Assembly (NCBI RefSeq): GCF_019083805.1
Contig: NZ_JAHRDV010000001.1
Coordinates: 186,001-250,000 of the forward strand
DNA length: 64,000 bases
Direction of reading: 5' to 3'
DNA from: Acetobacter estunensis
GTDB taxonomy: Bacteria > Pseudomonadota > Alphaproteobacteria > Acetobacterales > Acetobacteraceae
Shown: positions 37,656 through 47,499 of the stretch, in pieces
Layout: the number at the start of each line of letters is the position of its first letter
Numbering within the stretch: position 1 is the first letter of the stretch
Notes under the pieces: generated by a model
What the model was told of the DNA's origin: nothing
What the model saw: only the letters and a program-made list of their open reading frames with translations
Databases searched by the model: none
Translations under genes and position numbers: made by a program

Positions 37656-40600
37656 CAACTCGCCTCCGGGGCCGCAACGGGCGGATGTCCGCCACCATCT
37701 CCACGCTCCGACATCCGCGTCACACGGAACAGGCGCAGCACCAGCACGAAGAACAGCGGCACGAAATAGACGGCCAGAAAAGTGGCCGTGAGCATGCCGC
37801 CCACAACGGCCGTGCCGATGGCTTCACGCGCCGCCGATCCGGCGCCGCTGGCAATGGCGAGCGGAAAGACACCCAGCACGAAGGCGATGGACGTCATGAG
37901 GATCGGTCGCAGACGCTCACGACCGGCATTGAGCACTGCCTCTTCCAGCGATTGTCCACCCTCGAAATTGGCCTTGGCGAACTCCACGATCAGGATCGCG
38001 TTTTTCACCGCCAGTCCCACGGTGGTGAGCAGCCCGACCTGGAAATACACGTCGTTGTCCATGTCGCGCCACAGGGTTGCGGCAATAGCACCGAGGACGC
38101 CCAACGGAATGACGAGAATCACCGCAATGGGAATGGCCCAGCTTTCATAAAGAGCGGCGAGACAGAGCAGAATGACCGTTGCTGCCAGCGCATAGAGCGG
38201 ACCGGTTGAAGAACCGGATGCCATCTGTTCGAAGGACAGACCCGTCCATTCATACCCGATCCCCTCCGGCAGTTTTGCCAGAATGCTCTCGATCGCTGTG
38301 ATGGAATCGCCCGAACTGTAACCGCTGGACGGCTGTCCAAGGATCTCGAAGGCGTTGAGGCCGTTATAATCCTCCACCTTCTGCGGACCCGTGATCCAGT
38401 GACCGCTCGCAATGGCGTTGAAGGGCACCATCGTGCCGCTGGTATTGCGCAGATACCATGCGTTGAGATCGATCGGCAGCATACGCGCCGATGGCTCACC
38501 CTGAATGTAGACCTGCTTTACACGGTCGTCGCGCATGAACTGGTTCACATAAATCGAGCCAAGCGCCCCTTCGACGAGTGTGTTGATGTCCGCCACCGAC
38601 ACGCCCAGCGCATTGGCCTTTTCGCGGTCGATATCGAGGTGATATTGCGGCGCGTCTTCCATGCCATTCGGACGCACCGCCATCAGGCGCTTGTCCTTGG
38701 CGGCCAGACCGAGAACCATGTTGCGCGCGGCAAGTAGCTTCTCATGACCGACATGCCCGCGATCTTCCAGTTCGAGATCGAAACCCGTGGCATTGCCCAG
38801 TTCGAGCACGGCGGGCGGATTGATGGCGAAAATCTGCGCCTCCGGGTCTCCCCAGAAATGCATCATGACGCGGTTGGCAATGGCAGTTGACGCCTGACTC
38901 GCCTTCGGACGCACCTCCCAATCCTTGAGCTTGACGAAGAACGCGCCCGCGCTCTGTCCCTGCCCGGCGAAGTTGAACCCGTTCATCACATAGACGGACT
39001 CGACGTTGTCGCCTTCGGTCTTGAGAATGTAGTCGGAGACCTTCTTCGTGACCTTCGCCGTCTGCTCCTGCGTCGATCCGGGCGGCAACGTCACCTGACC
39101 GAAGATCAGCCCCTGATCCTCATCGGGCAGAAATCCACCCGGCAGTCGCATGAACAGGAACACCACGCATCCTGTCAGCGCGGCGAACGCCACCAATGAC
39201 ACGAGCCTGTGGCCAATGACGAACTGCACGCCATGCAGATAGCCTTTCGTCAGGCGTGTGAACTGCCGGTTGAACCATCCGGGCAGCCCCTTGGTCTTTT
39301 CGTGCTGTCCCGGCTTGAGCATCGTCGCGCACAACGCTGGTGTCATCACCATGGCCACCAGCACCGATAGCCACATGGCTGCGACAATGGTGATGGAGAA
39401 CTGGCGATAAATCACGCCTGTGGAGCCTGAGAACGCTGCCATAGGCAGGAACACGGCGGTCAGCACCAGCACGATCCCCACCAGTGCGCCCGATATCTCG
39501 TCCATCGAGACGCGCGCCGCTTCATGCGGAGACAATCCCTTTTCCGTCATCACACGTTCGACGTTTTCCACCACCACGATGGCGTCATCGACCAGAAGGC
39601 CCACGGCCAGCACCATGGCCAGCATGGTCAAAGTGTTGATGGAGAACCCGAGTGCGGAAAGGATGCCGAACGTGCCCAACAGAACCACCGGCACGGCGAT
39701 GGTCGGAATGAGTGTTGCACGAAAATTCTGCAGGAAGATCAGCATCACGAGAAAGACGAGACCGATCGCCTCTGCCAGCGTGATGACCACTTCCTCAATT
39801 GACAGCACGATGAACGGCTTGGTGTCGAGCGGATAGACCGTCTTGAGCCCTGGTGGGTAGAACTTCTCAAGCTGCGCGATTTCCGCGCGCACCGCCGCTT
39901 CCGTGGTCAACTGGTTGGCGCCCGGCGTCAGTTTGAGCGCCATACCCGCGGCTGGCTGACCATTATAAAGTGAGCTGAAGTTGTAGCTCTGCGCCCCGAA
40001 CTCGATCTTGCCGACATCACGCACACGCACCTGCGCACCATCGGGCATGACTTTCAGTAGGATATTGCCGAATTCCTCGGGCGAAGTCAGACGTGTGGGA
40101 CCGATAATGGTCGCATCCAGACGCGCTCCAGCCTTGGCTGGTAGACCACCGAGTTCACCCGATGACACCTGAAGATTCTGCGCCTCGATGGCGGTCTGCA
40201 CATCCCCTACCGCCAGGCCGTAGCTGTACAGTTTCTGCGGGCTGAGCCAGATACGCATGGCGTATTCGGAGCCAAACAGCGTGTGGTCGCCCACACCCGA
40301 CACACGCGAGAGCGGATCGGACACGTTGGACGCCACGTAATCCGCAATGTCCTGCGCCGTCATGGACCCATCGGTTGAGATGAAGGCCACGACCATCATG
40401 AAGTTTTTCACGGCCTTGGCCACCGTGATGCCCTGCGCCGTCACTTCAGTGGGCAGACGTGGCTCGGCAAGCTGGAGCTTGTTCTGCACCTGTACCTGCG
40501 CGATGTCGGGATCGGTGCCCTGCGCAAAAGTGAGATCGATCTCCATCTGCCCGGACGCATAAGACTGCGCCGAGATGTATTCGAGGTGATCGAGCCCGAA

Positions 40601-40813
40601 CATCTGCTGGAGGATCGGACGGACCACCGTGTTGTTGACCGTCTCGGCCGACGCTCCCGGATAGGTCACCGAAATGGCAACCTGCGGCGGTGCAATGGAC
40701 GGATACTGGGCAATGGGCATCCGGAAGATGGCCACACCGCCGACGAGCATGATGATCAGGCCGATCACCCATGCGAAAACCGGCCTGTCGATGAAAAAGC
40801 GCGAGAGAGACAT
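37655..40813 (-). CDS. RND multidrug efflux pump, inner-membrane subunit (HAE1)
   Basis: Proton-driven exporter of 1052 residues, close in layout to AcrB/MexB. It begins MSLSRFFIDRPVFAWVIGL; has the proton-relay pair in LLVDDAIVVVENVERVM, twelve membrane helices in two blocks of one plus five, and two large periplasmic loops. Middle gene of adaptor-pump-channel operon. Substrates cannot be read from sequence. Confidence 0.97.
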   Translation of the reverse strand: MSLSRFFIDRPVFAWVIGLIIMLVGGVAIFRMPIAQYPSIAPPQVAISVTYPGASAETVNNTVVRPILQQMFGLDHLEYISAQSYASGQMEIDLTFAQGTDPDIAQVQVQNKLQLAEPRLPTEVTAQGITVAKAVKNFMMVVAFISTDGSMTAQDIADYVASNVSDPLSRVSGVGDHTLFGSEYAMRIWLSPQKLYSYGLAVGDVQTAIEAQNLQVSSGELGGLPAKAGARLDATIIGPTRLTSPEEFGNILLKVMPDGAQVRVRDVGKIEFGAQSYNFSSLYNGQPAAGMALKLTPGANQLTTEAAVRAEIAQLEKFYPPGLKTVYPLDTKPFIVLSIEEVVITLAEAIGLVFLVMLIFLQNFRATLIPTIAVPVVLLGTFGILSALGFSINTLTMLAMVLAVGLLVDDAIVVVENVERVMTEKGLSPHEAARVSMDEISGALVGIVLVLTAVFLPMAAFSGSTGVIYRQFSITIVAAMWLSVLVAMVMTPALCATMLKPGQHEKTKGLPGWFNRQFTRLTKGYLHGVQFVIGHRLVSLVAFAALTGCVVFLFMRLPGGFLPDEDQGLIFGQVTLPPGSTQEQTAKVTKKVSDYILKTEGDNVESVYVMNGFNFAGQGQSAGAFFVKLKDWEVRPKASQASTAIANRVMMHFWGDPEAQIFAINPPAVLELGNATGFDLELEDRGHVGHEKLLAARNMVLGLAAKDKRLMAVRPNGMEDAPQYHLDIDREKANALGVSVADINTLVEGALGSIYVNQFMRDDRVKQVYIQGEPSARMLPIDLNAWYLRNTSGTMVPFNAIASGHWITGPQKVEDYNGLNAFEILGQPSSGYSSGDSITAIESILAKLPEGIGYEWTGLSFEQMASGSSTGPLYALAATVILLCLAALYESWAIPIAVILVIPLGVLGAIAATLWRDMDNDVYFQVGLLTTVGLAVKNAILIVEFAKANFEGGQSLEEAVLNAGRERLRPILMTSIAFVLGVFPLAIASGAGSAAREAIGTAVVGGMLTATFLAVYFVPLFFVLVLRLFRVTRMSERGDGGGHPPVAAPEAS

Positions 40814-40818
40814 GGGCC

Positions 40819-41988
40819 TTACTTCGCTCCGCTGGCCGGAGCCGCATCAGAGAAAGGCACGGGCGACACTTTCTGGCCCGGATGAATCTTTTGCAGACCC
40901 ACGACCACGACGCGATCACCGGCCTTCAGCCCGGATGTCACCACCCAGTCCGTCCCCTGTGTCGCCCCTGTCGTGATGGGACGCTGTGCCACCTTGTCGT
41001 CCGCATCCAGCACCACGACCTGCGGATCCCCGTGACTGTTGCGGGTCACAGCCTGCTGGGGAACCAGAATGGCCGCCGGGTCCGTGCCCTCATCGAGCGT
41101 GGCATGCACATACATGCCCGGCAGCAACAGTCGGTCAGGATTGGGGAAGAGGGCGCGCACAACGACCGTGGAGGTGTCCTGATCCACGTTCACTTCGCTG
41201 AACTGCATCTTGCCGGGAGATTCGTAGGTTGAACCGTCCTCCATCTGGAGCGTCACCGGCACGGAATGATCGGGATTCGTGTGAATCCGCCCCGAGGCCA
41301 CCTCACGGCGGATGCGCAGCAGCGAAATCGCCGGCAGGTTCACGTCCACGTAAATCGGGTCCAGCTTTGTGACGACTGCCAGATTGGACGTCTGCCCCAC
41401 CGTCGCCAACGCGCCAACCGTCAGCAGAGAGCGACCGATACGCCCGTCGATGGGAGAATTGACGCGCGTGTAGCGCAGATTGACGGCGGCGGCCTCTACC
41501 TGCCCTTTCGCGACGAGAATCTGAGCGTCGGCTGCGCGGGAAGACGCCAGCGCGTCATCATATTCCTGCTTACTGACGGCATGCGCCTTCATGAGCGGCC
41601 CATAACGTTCCAGCTTGGCCCGCGCCGTCACGGCATTGGCTTTCGCCTGCGCAAGCTGTCCGGTCGCACTGTCATAGACAGCCTGATAAGCACTGGGATC
41701 GATCTGGTAGAGCTGCTGCCCCGCCTTCACATCCGTGCCTTCGACGAAATAGCGCTTGAGGATCACGCCGTTGACCTGCGGGCGCACCATGGCGATCTCG
41801 AAGGCCGAGATACGACCGGGCAACTGGGTGTGAACCTGCACCGATTGCGGTTGCAGGGTTAGCACCTCCACCTTCTGCGGCGGAGCGGCGGCTGGTGGAG
41901 GTGCCTTGCGCCCGCAGGCTCCCAGCAAAAACAGGCTCGCGATCGAAACACATGTGGCCGAAGCGCGAAGACAGACAGGTCTTTTCAC
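40819..41988 (-). CDS. RND efflux periplasmic adaptor (membrane fusion lipoprotein)
   Basis: AcrA/MexA-type adaptor of 389 residues. Start taken as GTG 41988 because it yields a proper lipoprotein signal (VKRPVCLRASATCVSIASLFLLGAC); the only longer start (GTG 42066) buries this signal. Contains QVNGVILKRYFVEGTDVKAGQQLYQID (lipoyl half-motif), the alpha-hairpin and VDVNLPAISLLRIR. Five nt before the pump gene; divergent from TetR. Confidence 0.94.
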   Translation of the reverse strand: MKRPVCLRASATCVSIASLFLLGACGRKAPPPAAAPPQKVEVLTLQPQSVQVHTQLPGRISAFEIAMVRPQVNGVILKRYFVEGTDVKAGQQLYQIDPSAYQAVYDSATGQLAQAKANAVTARAKLERYGPLMKAHAVSKQEYDDALASSRAADAQILVAKGQVEAAAVNLRYTRVNSPIDGRIGRSLLTVGALATVGQTSNLAVVTKLDPIYVDVNLPAISLLRIRREVASGRIHTNPDHSVPVTLQMEDGSTYESPGKMQFSEVNVDQDTSTVVVRALFPNPDRLLLPGMYVHATLDEGTDPAAILVPQQAVTRNSHGDPQVVVLDADDKVAQRPITTGATQGTDWVVTSGLKAGDRVVVVGLQKIHPGQKVSPVPFSDAAPASGAK

Positions 41989-42090
41989 GAGCACATCCCG
42001 GGCAACCAAAGGAGAGAAAAGCCGAACCCGCGCCGGATTCTCCGACACGTCTGAGAACCTCGCCACGAATCCGGCTGCATGATGAAATTA

Positions 42091-42113
42091 AAACTACATA
42101 GTTTCCAAAACTA
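42091..42113. promoter_or_regulatory. TetR operator with three alternating half-sites
   Basis: Half-sites AAACTA (42091-42096), TAGTTT (42099-42104) and AAACTA (42108-42113), spaced by 2 and 3 nt, form two overlapping perfect palindromes. They lie between the divergent efflux operon and the TetR gene. On the minus strand a TTGACC box (42115-42120) sits at the edge, so binding would block the efflux promoter. The -10 box is not obvious. Confidence 0.75.
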
Positions 42114-42162
42114 CGGTCAAGATGGCAGCGTCGCATTGTCTCATCTGGACAGGGTCATTCCG

Positions 42163-42858
42163 ATGGCGCACACGAAAGATGACATGAACGCGCGCATCCC
42201 TCATGAAACCGACTGCTGCGCCGCCGCACGCGGGCCGGGGCGTCCGCCCGAGATGGCGGAATGCGAACGTCGCGAGAAGATTCTCGGCGCGGCCGACAAA
42301 GTGTTGCAGACATATGGTTACCAGGCCGCTTCCATGGACAAGGTGGCCCAATGTTCGGGTATGTCCAAGCGCACGCTCTATCAGCTTTTCCCTTCCAAAC
42401 AGGAACTCTTTCACGCCCTTATCGGAGCCCGCCTGTTCTGCTTTTCTCCTTGCGTGCGTGTCGATGCGGCCACACCCGAGGATGAACTGATCGGACTTTT
42501 ACAGGATATCGCCGCACGGCTGATCCGTCCCGAGGCCATTGAGCTGATTCGCGCCATCATCGCCAGTGCCTCCGAGTCCGAAGATATCCGTCACATCATG
42601 CTGTCGCTCAAGGATGGCGGGGAGACGAATGTCTTCAAACGCTGGCTGCGTGACTATTGCGCCGCTCAGGGACACCCTGAAACCGACATTGAACAGCGTG
42701 CGCGTCAGTTGTTTGGCATGACCGTGGGCGAACTCATGCTCAACGCACTGGTCATCAAGAACATCAATGAAGACGACTCACGCGCCTATATCACTTCCGG
42801 CGCCCAGCTCTTCCTGAGCGCACTCCACGCCGAATGGAACACTCGGCAATCTGTCTGA
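42163..42858 (+). CDS. TetR/AcrR-family repressor of the efflux operon
   Basis: 231 residues from ATG 42163. N-terminal helix-turn-helix: REKILGAADKVLQTYGYQAASMDKVAQCSGMSKRTLYQLFPSKQELFHALIG; the C-terminal part is the ligand-binding dimer domain (about residues 95-225). ATG 42184 is an alternative start. The frame is open upstream to 42079 but that would run through the operator. Divergent from the RND genes, the usual arrangement for local drug-responsive repression. Confidence 0.93.
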   Translation: MAHTKDDMNARIPHETDCCAAARGPGRPPEMAECERREKILGAADKVLQTYGYQAASMDKVAQCSGMSKRTLYQLFPSKQELFHALIGARLFCFSPCVRVDAATPEDELIGLLQDIAARLIRPEAIELIRAIIASASESEDIRHIMLSLKDGGETNVFKRWLRDYCAAQGHPETDIEQRARQLFGMTVGELMLNALVIKNINEDDSRAYITSGAQLFLSALHAEWNTRQSV

Positions 42859-42873
42859 CAGGGGTTTCGTGTT

Positions 42874-42890
42874 TTGCCGTCTGACGGCAA
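42874..42890. terminator. Small hairpin after the TetR gene
   Basis: TTGCCG-TCTGA-CGGCAA, 16 nt past the TetR stop. No T-run follows, so terminator function is only possible. Confidence 0.35.
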
Positions 42891-42923
42891 GAAGCACATC
42901 CCTTTAACAGGCAGGTAGTCGCC

Positions 42924-44783
42924 GTGCGCCGATCCACTCGTATCGCTCTCATTACTCTCGGCCTCGGCCTTGCCGCCGCGACAACAACCACGCTCGCCCT
43001 ATGGCAGGTGGACCTGAGGACATTTGCGACACGCAAACTTGCCGCAGCAACAGGACGTGCGGTGCATATCGGCGCGCTCCATGTCACCCCCGGGCAATGG
43101 CTGACAGTGGACATGGACGACGTCTCCATCGGCAACATTCCCCACGGCAGCCGCCCCGAAATGATCACGCTCGGTCATCTGCACGGGCATATCCGCCTGA
43201 CCTCACTGCTGCATGGTCCGATCGAAACACGCGACCTCATCATCACGCGCTTCTCGGGCCTGTTCGAGCGCACGCCCGACCGCACGCCCAACTGGCGTTT
43301 CGGCCCGCCTTCTTCTCACCCTGATACGGCTTCCAAATCCTCGGGCATGAGCGGATTTCCCGGCCTGCGTCAGGCCACCATTCATGAGAGCGAGGTCATC
43401 TACCGTTCCGCGAAAGGACACTCCTATCGCATCGGACTGGACAACGTGACGCTCGTATCGTCTGACGATCACGCGCCGCTGCGGATGAACGTATCCGGTT
43501 CTTACAACGCCGCCCCCATCGTCCTGACTGCGCAACTCGGGCCTATAACGACGCTGCGACAGAGCAATCGCCCCGCCACACTCGATCTACACGCCACGTC
43601 CGGCGATCTGACGCTCGATCTCAACGGCACCGCCACAGATCTGCTCAATTTCGACGGCGTGGATGGCGCGCTCAGGCTGAACACCCCCACATCGGCGCCC
43701 CTGATGGCGTTTGCGGGAGAAAAGCCTGATACCTTTCCCCTCGCCCTCGCTCTGGACGGCCACTTCATCCACACGGGCGATGACTGGAAGCTGAGCCATA
43801 CGCATGGTCATCTGGGTGACAGTCCGATCACGGATGCCGATGTGACCTTCTCGGAAGGCAGCAAAGGTGCACCCGACCGCATCAGCGGCACGATGGATTT
43901 TTCCCGGCTGGATCTCAACGCTCTCATTTCGCCCACGAAGTCGGCGCAACCGTCTCGCCCGGACACGGACATTCCTTTTCTTGCGCCCGCCAAACCCGAT
44001 CCCCTGCTGAACGTGCGGCTCTCCGCCAAGAATGTGCGTTACAATGCCCTCACCTTCACCGATGCGTCCGTCGCACTCGTGCAGAAACCCGGACTGGTGG
44101 ACGTTCCTTCCCTCGTCTTTGACTGGCTGGGTGGTCACATCGCGGCTTCGGGCATCATCCGCACGGCCGCGCGCGGATCGGACATTCAGGCCAATGTGGA
44201 TGTCACCCGCGCGGACATCGACCGTTTCCGCAAGCAGGCCGGTTTTGCGCCCATACCCATCAACGGGAGCCTTTCCCTGCGCGCCGCAGTCACCGCGCAA
44301 GGCGTGCGCACACTCAATCAGGCCACCCGGATCGCCGATCTTCAGGCGGTTGCCGGAATGAACGAAGGTGCCATCGCGCAGGAAGTCATCGGCGTCGCCT
44401 CCACCGATATCGGCCTGCTTTTCCGCCGCAAGGGTGGCACGACACCCGTTACCTGTCTGCTCGGCGCCCTCACCCTACATCAGGGGAACGGCACGGTGAT
44501 GCCCCTGCGTATCCGCACGGGTATCGGCTCCATTGTGGGCGCGGCCCGCTTCGACCTTGTCGCCCGTCGCTTCGATCTTGCGTTTCAGAGTCGGGCAGCG
44601 GCAGCACTCGCACTCGATATTCCCATTCGGGTCAGCGGTCCGTTCGATCGTCCCGCCATTGGACTGGCCGGCTGGTCAGACGGCGGACGGGCGCTGCTCA
44701 AATCGGCAAACACGATCACAACGCTGCCTCCCGCGCTCGTCAGCTTCTCAACCGGCCGCGCCTGTCTGCGCCCTGTGCCCTGA
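42924..44783 (+). CDS. AsmA-like envelope protein
   Basis: 619 residues starting at GTG 42924 with one N-terminal membrane anchor (IALITLGLGLAAATTTTLALW). It then has a long periplasmic beta-rich body with repeated short patterns of AsmA/TamB-like lipid-transfer proteins, e.g. VHIGALHVTPGQWLTVDMDDVSIGN, VSGSYNAAPIVL and LDLNALISPTK. Likely a role in outer-membrane lipid homeostasis. Followed by the metZ riboswitch. Confidence 0.85.
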   Translation: MRRSTRIALITLGLGLAAATTTTLALWQVDLRTFATRKLAAATGRAVHIGALHVTPGQWLTVDMDDVSIGNIPHGSRPEMITLGHLHGHIRLTSLLHGPIETRDLIITRFSGLFERTPDRTPNWRFGPPSSHPDTASKSSGMSGFPGLRQATIHESEVIYRSAKGHSYRIGLDNVTLVSSDDHAPLRMNVSGSYNAAPIVLTAQLGPITTLRQSNRPATLDLHATSGDLTLDLNGTATDLLNFDGVDGALRLNTPTSAPLMAFAGEKPDTFPLALALDGHFIHTGDDWKLSHTHGHLGDSPITDADVTFSEGSKGAPDRISGTMDFSRLDLNALISPTKSAQPSRPDTDIPFLAPAKPDPLLNVRLSAKNVRYNALTFTDASVALVQKPGLVDVPSLVFDWLGGHIAASGIIRTAARGSDIQANVDVTRADIDRFRKQAGFAPIPINGSLSLRAAVTAQGVRTLNQATRIADLQAVAGMNEGAIAQEVIGVASTDIGLLFRRKGGTTPVTCLLGALTLHQGNGTVMPLRIRTGIGSIVGAARFDLVARRFDLAFQSRAAAALALDIPIRVSGPFDRPAIGLAGWSDGGRALLKSANTITTLPPALVSFSTGRACLRPVP

Positions 44784-44811
44784 GCACGCAACCGCCCCGA
44801 CCGTCGCGCAG

Positions 44812-44841
44812 TTGACGCCGACCCCGCTCTTCCGCGATAAC
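44812..44841 (+). promoter_or_regulatory. Probable sigma-70 promoter of metZ
   Basis: TTGACG (44812-44817), 18-nt spacer, GATAAC (44836-44841). It places the transcript start about 20 nt before the SAM-II aptamer. Confidence 0.55.
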
Positions 44842-44867
44842 GCCTTTTCCGTCGCCCGAAAGGGACG

Positions 44868-44925
44868 GACCTCGTGATTTGTATGGCCGGCTTGCGGCGA
44901 GGTTAAAGAAACGCGCTAAAGAGGC
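44868..44925 (+). promoter_or_regulatory. SAM-II riboswitch
   Basis: The conserved SAM-II core is present in order: CTCGTGATTTG, then CCGGCTTGCGGCGAGG, TTAAAGAA and GCGCTAAAGAGG. P1 pairs CCTCG (44870-44874) with CGAGG (44898-44902), and the 3' part can close the H-type pseudoknot. The 3' end contains AGAGG, the ribosome site of metZ, so SAM binding would hide it and lower translation. SAM-II is an alphaproteobacterial riboswitch found before met genes. Confidence 0.85.
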
Positions 44926-44931
44926 TCTGGC

Positions 44932-46290
44932 ATGGATCGGCGCATCCGCCAGGTTTCCACGGTCGATTACCCTCGCACGGGGGCGCGCTTCGATCCGTCA
45001 CATCCGGGTCACGTGCTTCCTGCGGGCAGAACGGAACCGAGATCATCCATGACTGACACGACCGTCCCGTCCAATACGTCCGACATCTCCCGTTCATGGC
45101 GTTCCGCCACCCGCCTAATCCATGGTGGGGTCGAGCGCACGCCTTACGGCGAGACGAGTGAGGCCATTTTCCTCACCTCCGGCTTTGCTTATGACAGCGC
45201 CGAGCAGGCCGCCGCCACCTTCACCGGCGAAGCCACGCATTATCAATATTCCCGTTTCGGCAATCCTACGGTGGACGCTCTTCAGCGTCGTCTGGCCGAA
45301 ATCGAGGGCGCGGAAGCCTGCGTTGCCACGGCCACGGGCATGGGCGCCGTCTCATCCGCCCTGCTCGCGCAGGTAAAAGCGGGAGACCGTGTCGTCGCAT
45401 CCCGCGCGCTGTTCGGCTCATGCCACTGGATCATCGCCAACCTGCTCCCCCGCTACGGTGTGGAGACAGTGTTCGTGGACGGCGGCGATCTGAACGCATG
45501 GGCTGAAGCTCTGAGCAAGCTCACAGCCGCCGTACTGCTGGAAAGCCCGTCAAACCCCATGCTCGATGTGCTCGATCTGCGCGCCATCAGCGATCTTGCG
45601 CATAAGGCCGGCGCCATCGTCGTGGTGGACAACGCCTTTGCGTCTCCCGTCTATCAGAAGCCCCTCGAACTGGGGGCGGATGTGGTGGTGTATTCCTGCA
45701 CCAAACACATCGACGGTCAGGGCCGCGTGCTTGGCGGGGCCATCCTTGGCCGCAAGGAATGGATCGACGAGACCGTGCTGCCGTTCACACGCAACACTGG
45801 CAATGCACTCTCCCCCTTCAATGCGTGGGTGATGCTCAAAGGGCTGGAAACGCTGAACCTGCGCGTGGACGCCATGACCCGCAACGCCGCCATCGTGGCC
45901 GACTGGCTGGCGCAGGCGCCGGGCATCGTCAGCGTCCGCTATCCGGGCCGGGCCGACCATCCCCAGCACGAACTGGCCAAAAAGCAGATGAGCGGCTTCG
46001 GTTCGCTGGTTGCGTTCGAGGTCGCGGGCGGCCAAGCGGGTGCGTTCGCGTTTCTCGATGCGCTGCGCGTGATCCTGATCTCCAATAATCTTGGAGACGC
46101 GCGTTCATTGGCCACACACCCCGCCACCACCACCCATATGAAGATCGGCCCTGAGGAACGCGCCCGTCTGGGCATTTCCGATGGCGCGATCCGCCTGTCC
46201 GTGGGACTGGAAGATTCCGCCGATCTGATAGACGATCTGGCGCGTGGCGCGGCCGCTCTCACGGCGCGCGGTTTCGCGCCCGCGCGCTGA
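44932..46290 (+). CDS. metZ: O-succinylhomoserine sulfhydrylase
   Basis: PLP enzyme that makes homocysteine from O-succinylhomoserine (or acetylhomoserine) and sulfide in methionine synthesis. Conserved parts: THYQYSRFGNPTVDALQRRLAEIEGAEACVATATGMGA, the PLP lysine in YSCTKHIDGQGRVLGG, and LGDARSLATHPATTTHMKI. ATG 44932 is chosen because AGAGG at the 3' end of the SAM-II aptamer lies 7 nt upstream; this gives 452 residues with a 39-residue hydrophilic extension. ATG 45049 (MTDTTVP) gives the usual 413-residue protein and remains possible. Confidence 0.93.
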   Translation: MDRRIRQVSTVDYPRTGARFDPSHPGHVLPAGRTEPRSSMTDTTVPSNTSDISRSWRSATRLIHGGVERTPYGETSEAIFLTSGFAYDSAEQAAATFTGEATHYQYSRFGNPTVDALQRRLAEIEGAEACVATATGMGAVSSALLAQVKAGDRVVASRALFGSCHWIIANLLPRYGVETVFVDGGDLNAWAEALSKLTAAVLLESPSNPMLDVLDLRAISDLAHKAGAIVVVDNAFASPVYQKPLELGADVVVYSCTKHIDGQGRVLGGAILGRKEWIDETVLPFTRNTGNALSPFNAWVMLKGLETLNLRVDAMTRNAAIVADWLAQAPGIVSVRYPGRADHPQHELAKKQMSGFGSLVAFEVAGGQAGAFAFLDALRVILISNNLGDARSLATHPATTTHMKIGPEERARLGISDGAIRLSVGLEDSADLIDDLARGAAALTARGFAPAR

Positions 46291-46323
46291 CACATCCGTT
46301 TACGGAAAAGGAAACGATCCGAC

Positions 46324-46800
46324 ATGTCCTCACGGCCACCAATGCCGCCGAAACTCTTCACCGATCCTGAAGAGGCGCTGAACGAAGCGATCGCGGCGCT
46401 GCCGGCCTATGAGGACACCACGGAGAACATCCATGTCGTCGTCCGGCCGTTCTGGCTGGATGACCAGTCCCAGCCGGACGAACAGTCCTATTGCTGGGGC
46501 TACCGCATCCGCATCGAGAATCTGGGCGACCACCCCGTTCAGCTTCTCGAGCGCATGTGGGAAATCATCGACGCGCAGGGACAAATCGAACGTATCCGTG
46601 GTGAAGGCGTGGTGGGCGAACAGCCCCTGATCGAACCGGGGAACGCCTTCGAATACACCTCCGGCGCCTCCCTCGACACACCCAGCGGCATCATGCGCGG
46701 CAGCTACCGCATGGAGGACGCGACGACCGGACGCCATTTCGACATCCGCATTCCGCCCTTCAGCCTCGACTGCCCTTATCACGCCGGTCTCGTGCACTGA
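46324..46800 (+). CDS. apaG: ApaG-family protein
   Basis: 158 residues with an ApaG domain: [71 protein letters not shown] and MRGSYRM. The family has an immunoglobulin-like fold and is linked to divalent cation resistance in enterobacteria; the molecular role is not settled. 33 nt after metZ, with AAGGAAA upstream. Confidence 0.93.
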   Translation: MSSRPPMPPKLFTDPEEALNEAIAALPAYEDTTENIHVVVRPFWLDDQSQPDEQSYCWGYRIRIENLGDHPVQLLERMWEIIDAQGQIERIRGEGVVGEQPLIEPGNAFEYTSGASLDTPSGIMRGSYRMEDATTGRHFDIRIPPFSLDCPYHAGLVH

Positions 46801-46841
46801 GCGCGCCCCGGATTCCAGTTCCGATCAGCCAGAGAGCTTTC

Positions 46842-47453
46842 ATGACCACATCCGTCCCGCCGTCCCGCCCCTCCCGTGAGGAGGCCGAGGAAGCCGTTCG
46901 CGTTCTCCTCAGTTGGGCCGGTGAGGATCCCCAACGAGAGGGTCTTCTGGACACGCCCTCTCGTGTGGTGCGTTCCTATGATGAGTTCTTCGAGGGCTAC
47001 CAGATCAATCCCGAAGAGTTGCTGGCGCGCACCTTCTCGGAAGTGGAGGATTACGACGAGATCGTCCTCCTGCGCGATATCCGCATCGAGAGCCACTGCG
47101 AACACCACATGGTGCCCATCATCGGACGCGCGCATGTGGCCTATCTGCCGCGCCGTCGCGTGGTGGGCATCTCCAAACTGGCCCGCGTGGTGGACGCCTA
47201 TTCCCGGCGCTTCCAGATTCAGGAGCGCCTGACGGCCCAGATCGCCAACACGATCAACACGGTGCTGGAACCTTATGGCACCGCCGTCATCATCGAGGCC
47301 GGACACCAGTGCATGACCACACGCGGCGTGCATCGTCCCGGTGTGTCGATGGTGACAAGCCGGATGCTCGGCGTTTTCCGCGAAAACTCCGACACACGGC
47401 GCGAACTTCTCTCGATGCTCAACCGTCCCGCACTGGGCGATCAGTTCACCTGA
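46842..47453 (+). CDS. folE: GTP cyclohydrolase I
   Basis: Converts GTP to dihydroneopterin triphosphate, first step of folate synthesis. 203 residues, with zinc ligands Cys and His in [22 protein letters not shown] and Cys in [14 protein letters not shown], and the [28 protein letters not shown] stretch. 41 nt after apaG. Confidence 0.97.
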   Translation: MTTSVPPSRPSREEAEEAVRVLLSWAGEDPQREGLLDTPSRVVRSYDEFFEGYQINPEELLARTFSEVEDYDEIVLLRDIRIESHCEHHMVPIIGRAHVAYLPRRRVVGISKLARVVDAYSRRFQIQERLTAQIANTINTVLEPYGTAVIIEAGHQCMTTRGVHRPGVSMVTSRMLGVFRENSDTRRELLSMLNRPALGDQFT

Positions 47454-47499
47454 GCGCCACGCTCACCGCTTCTTAAACCGGTCGTGCCACCGTCAGAAC

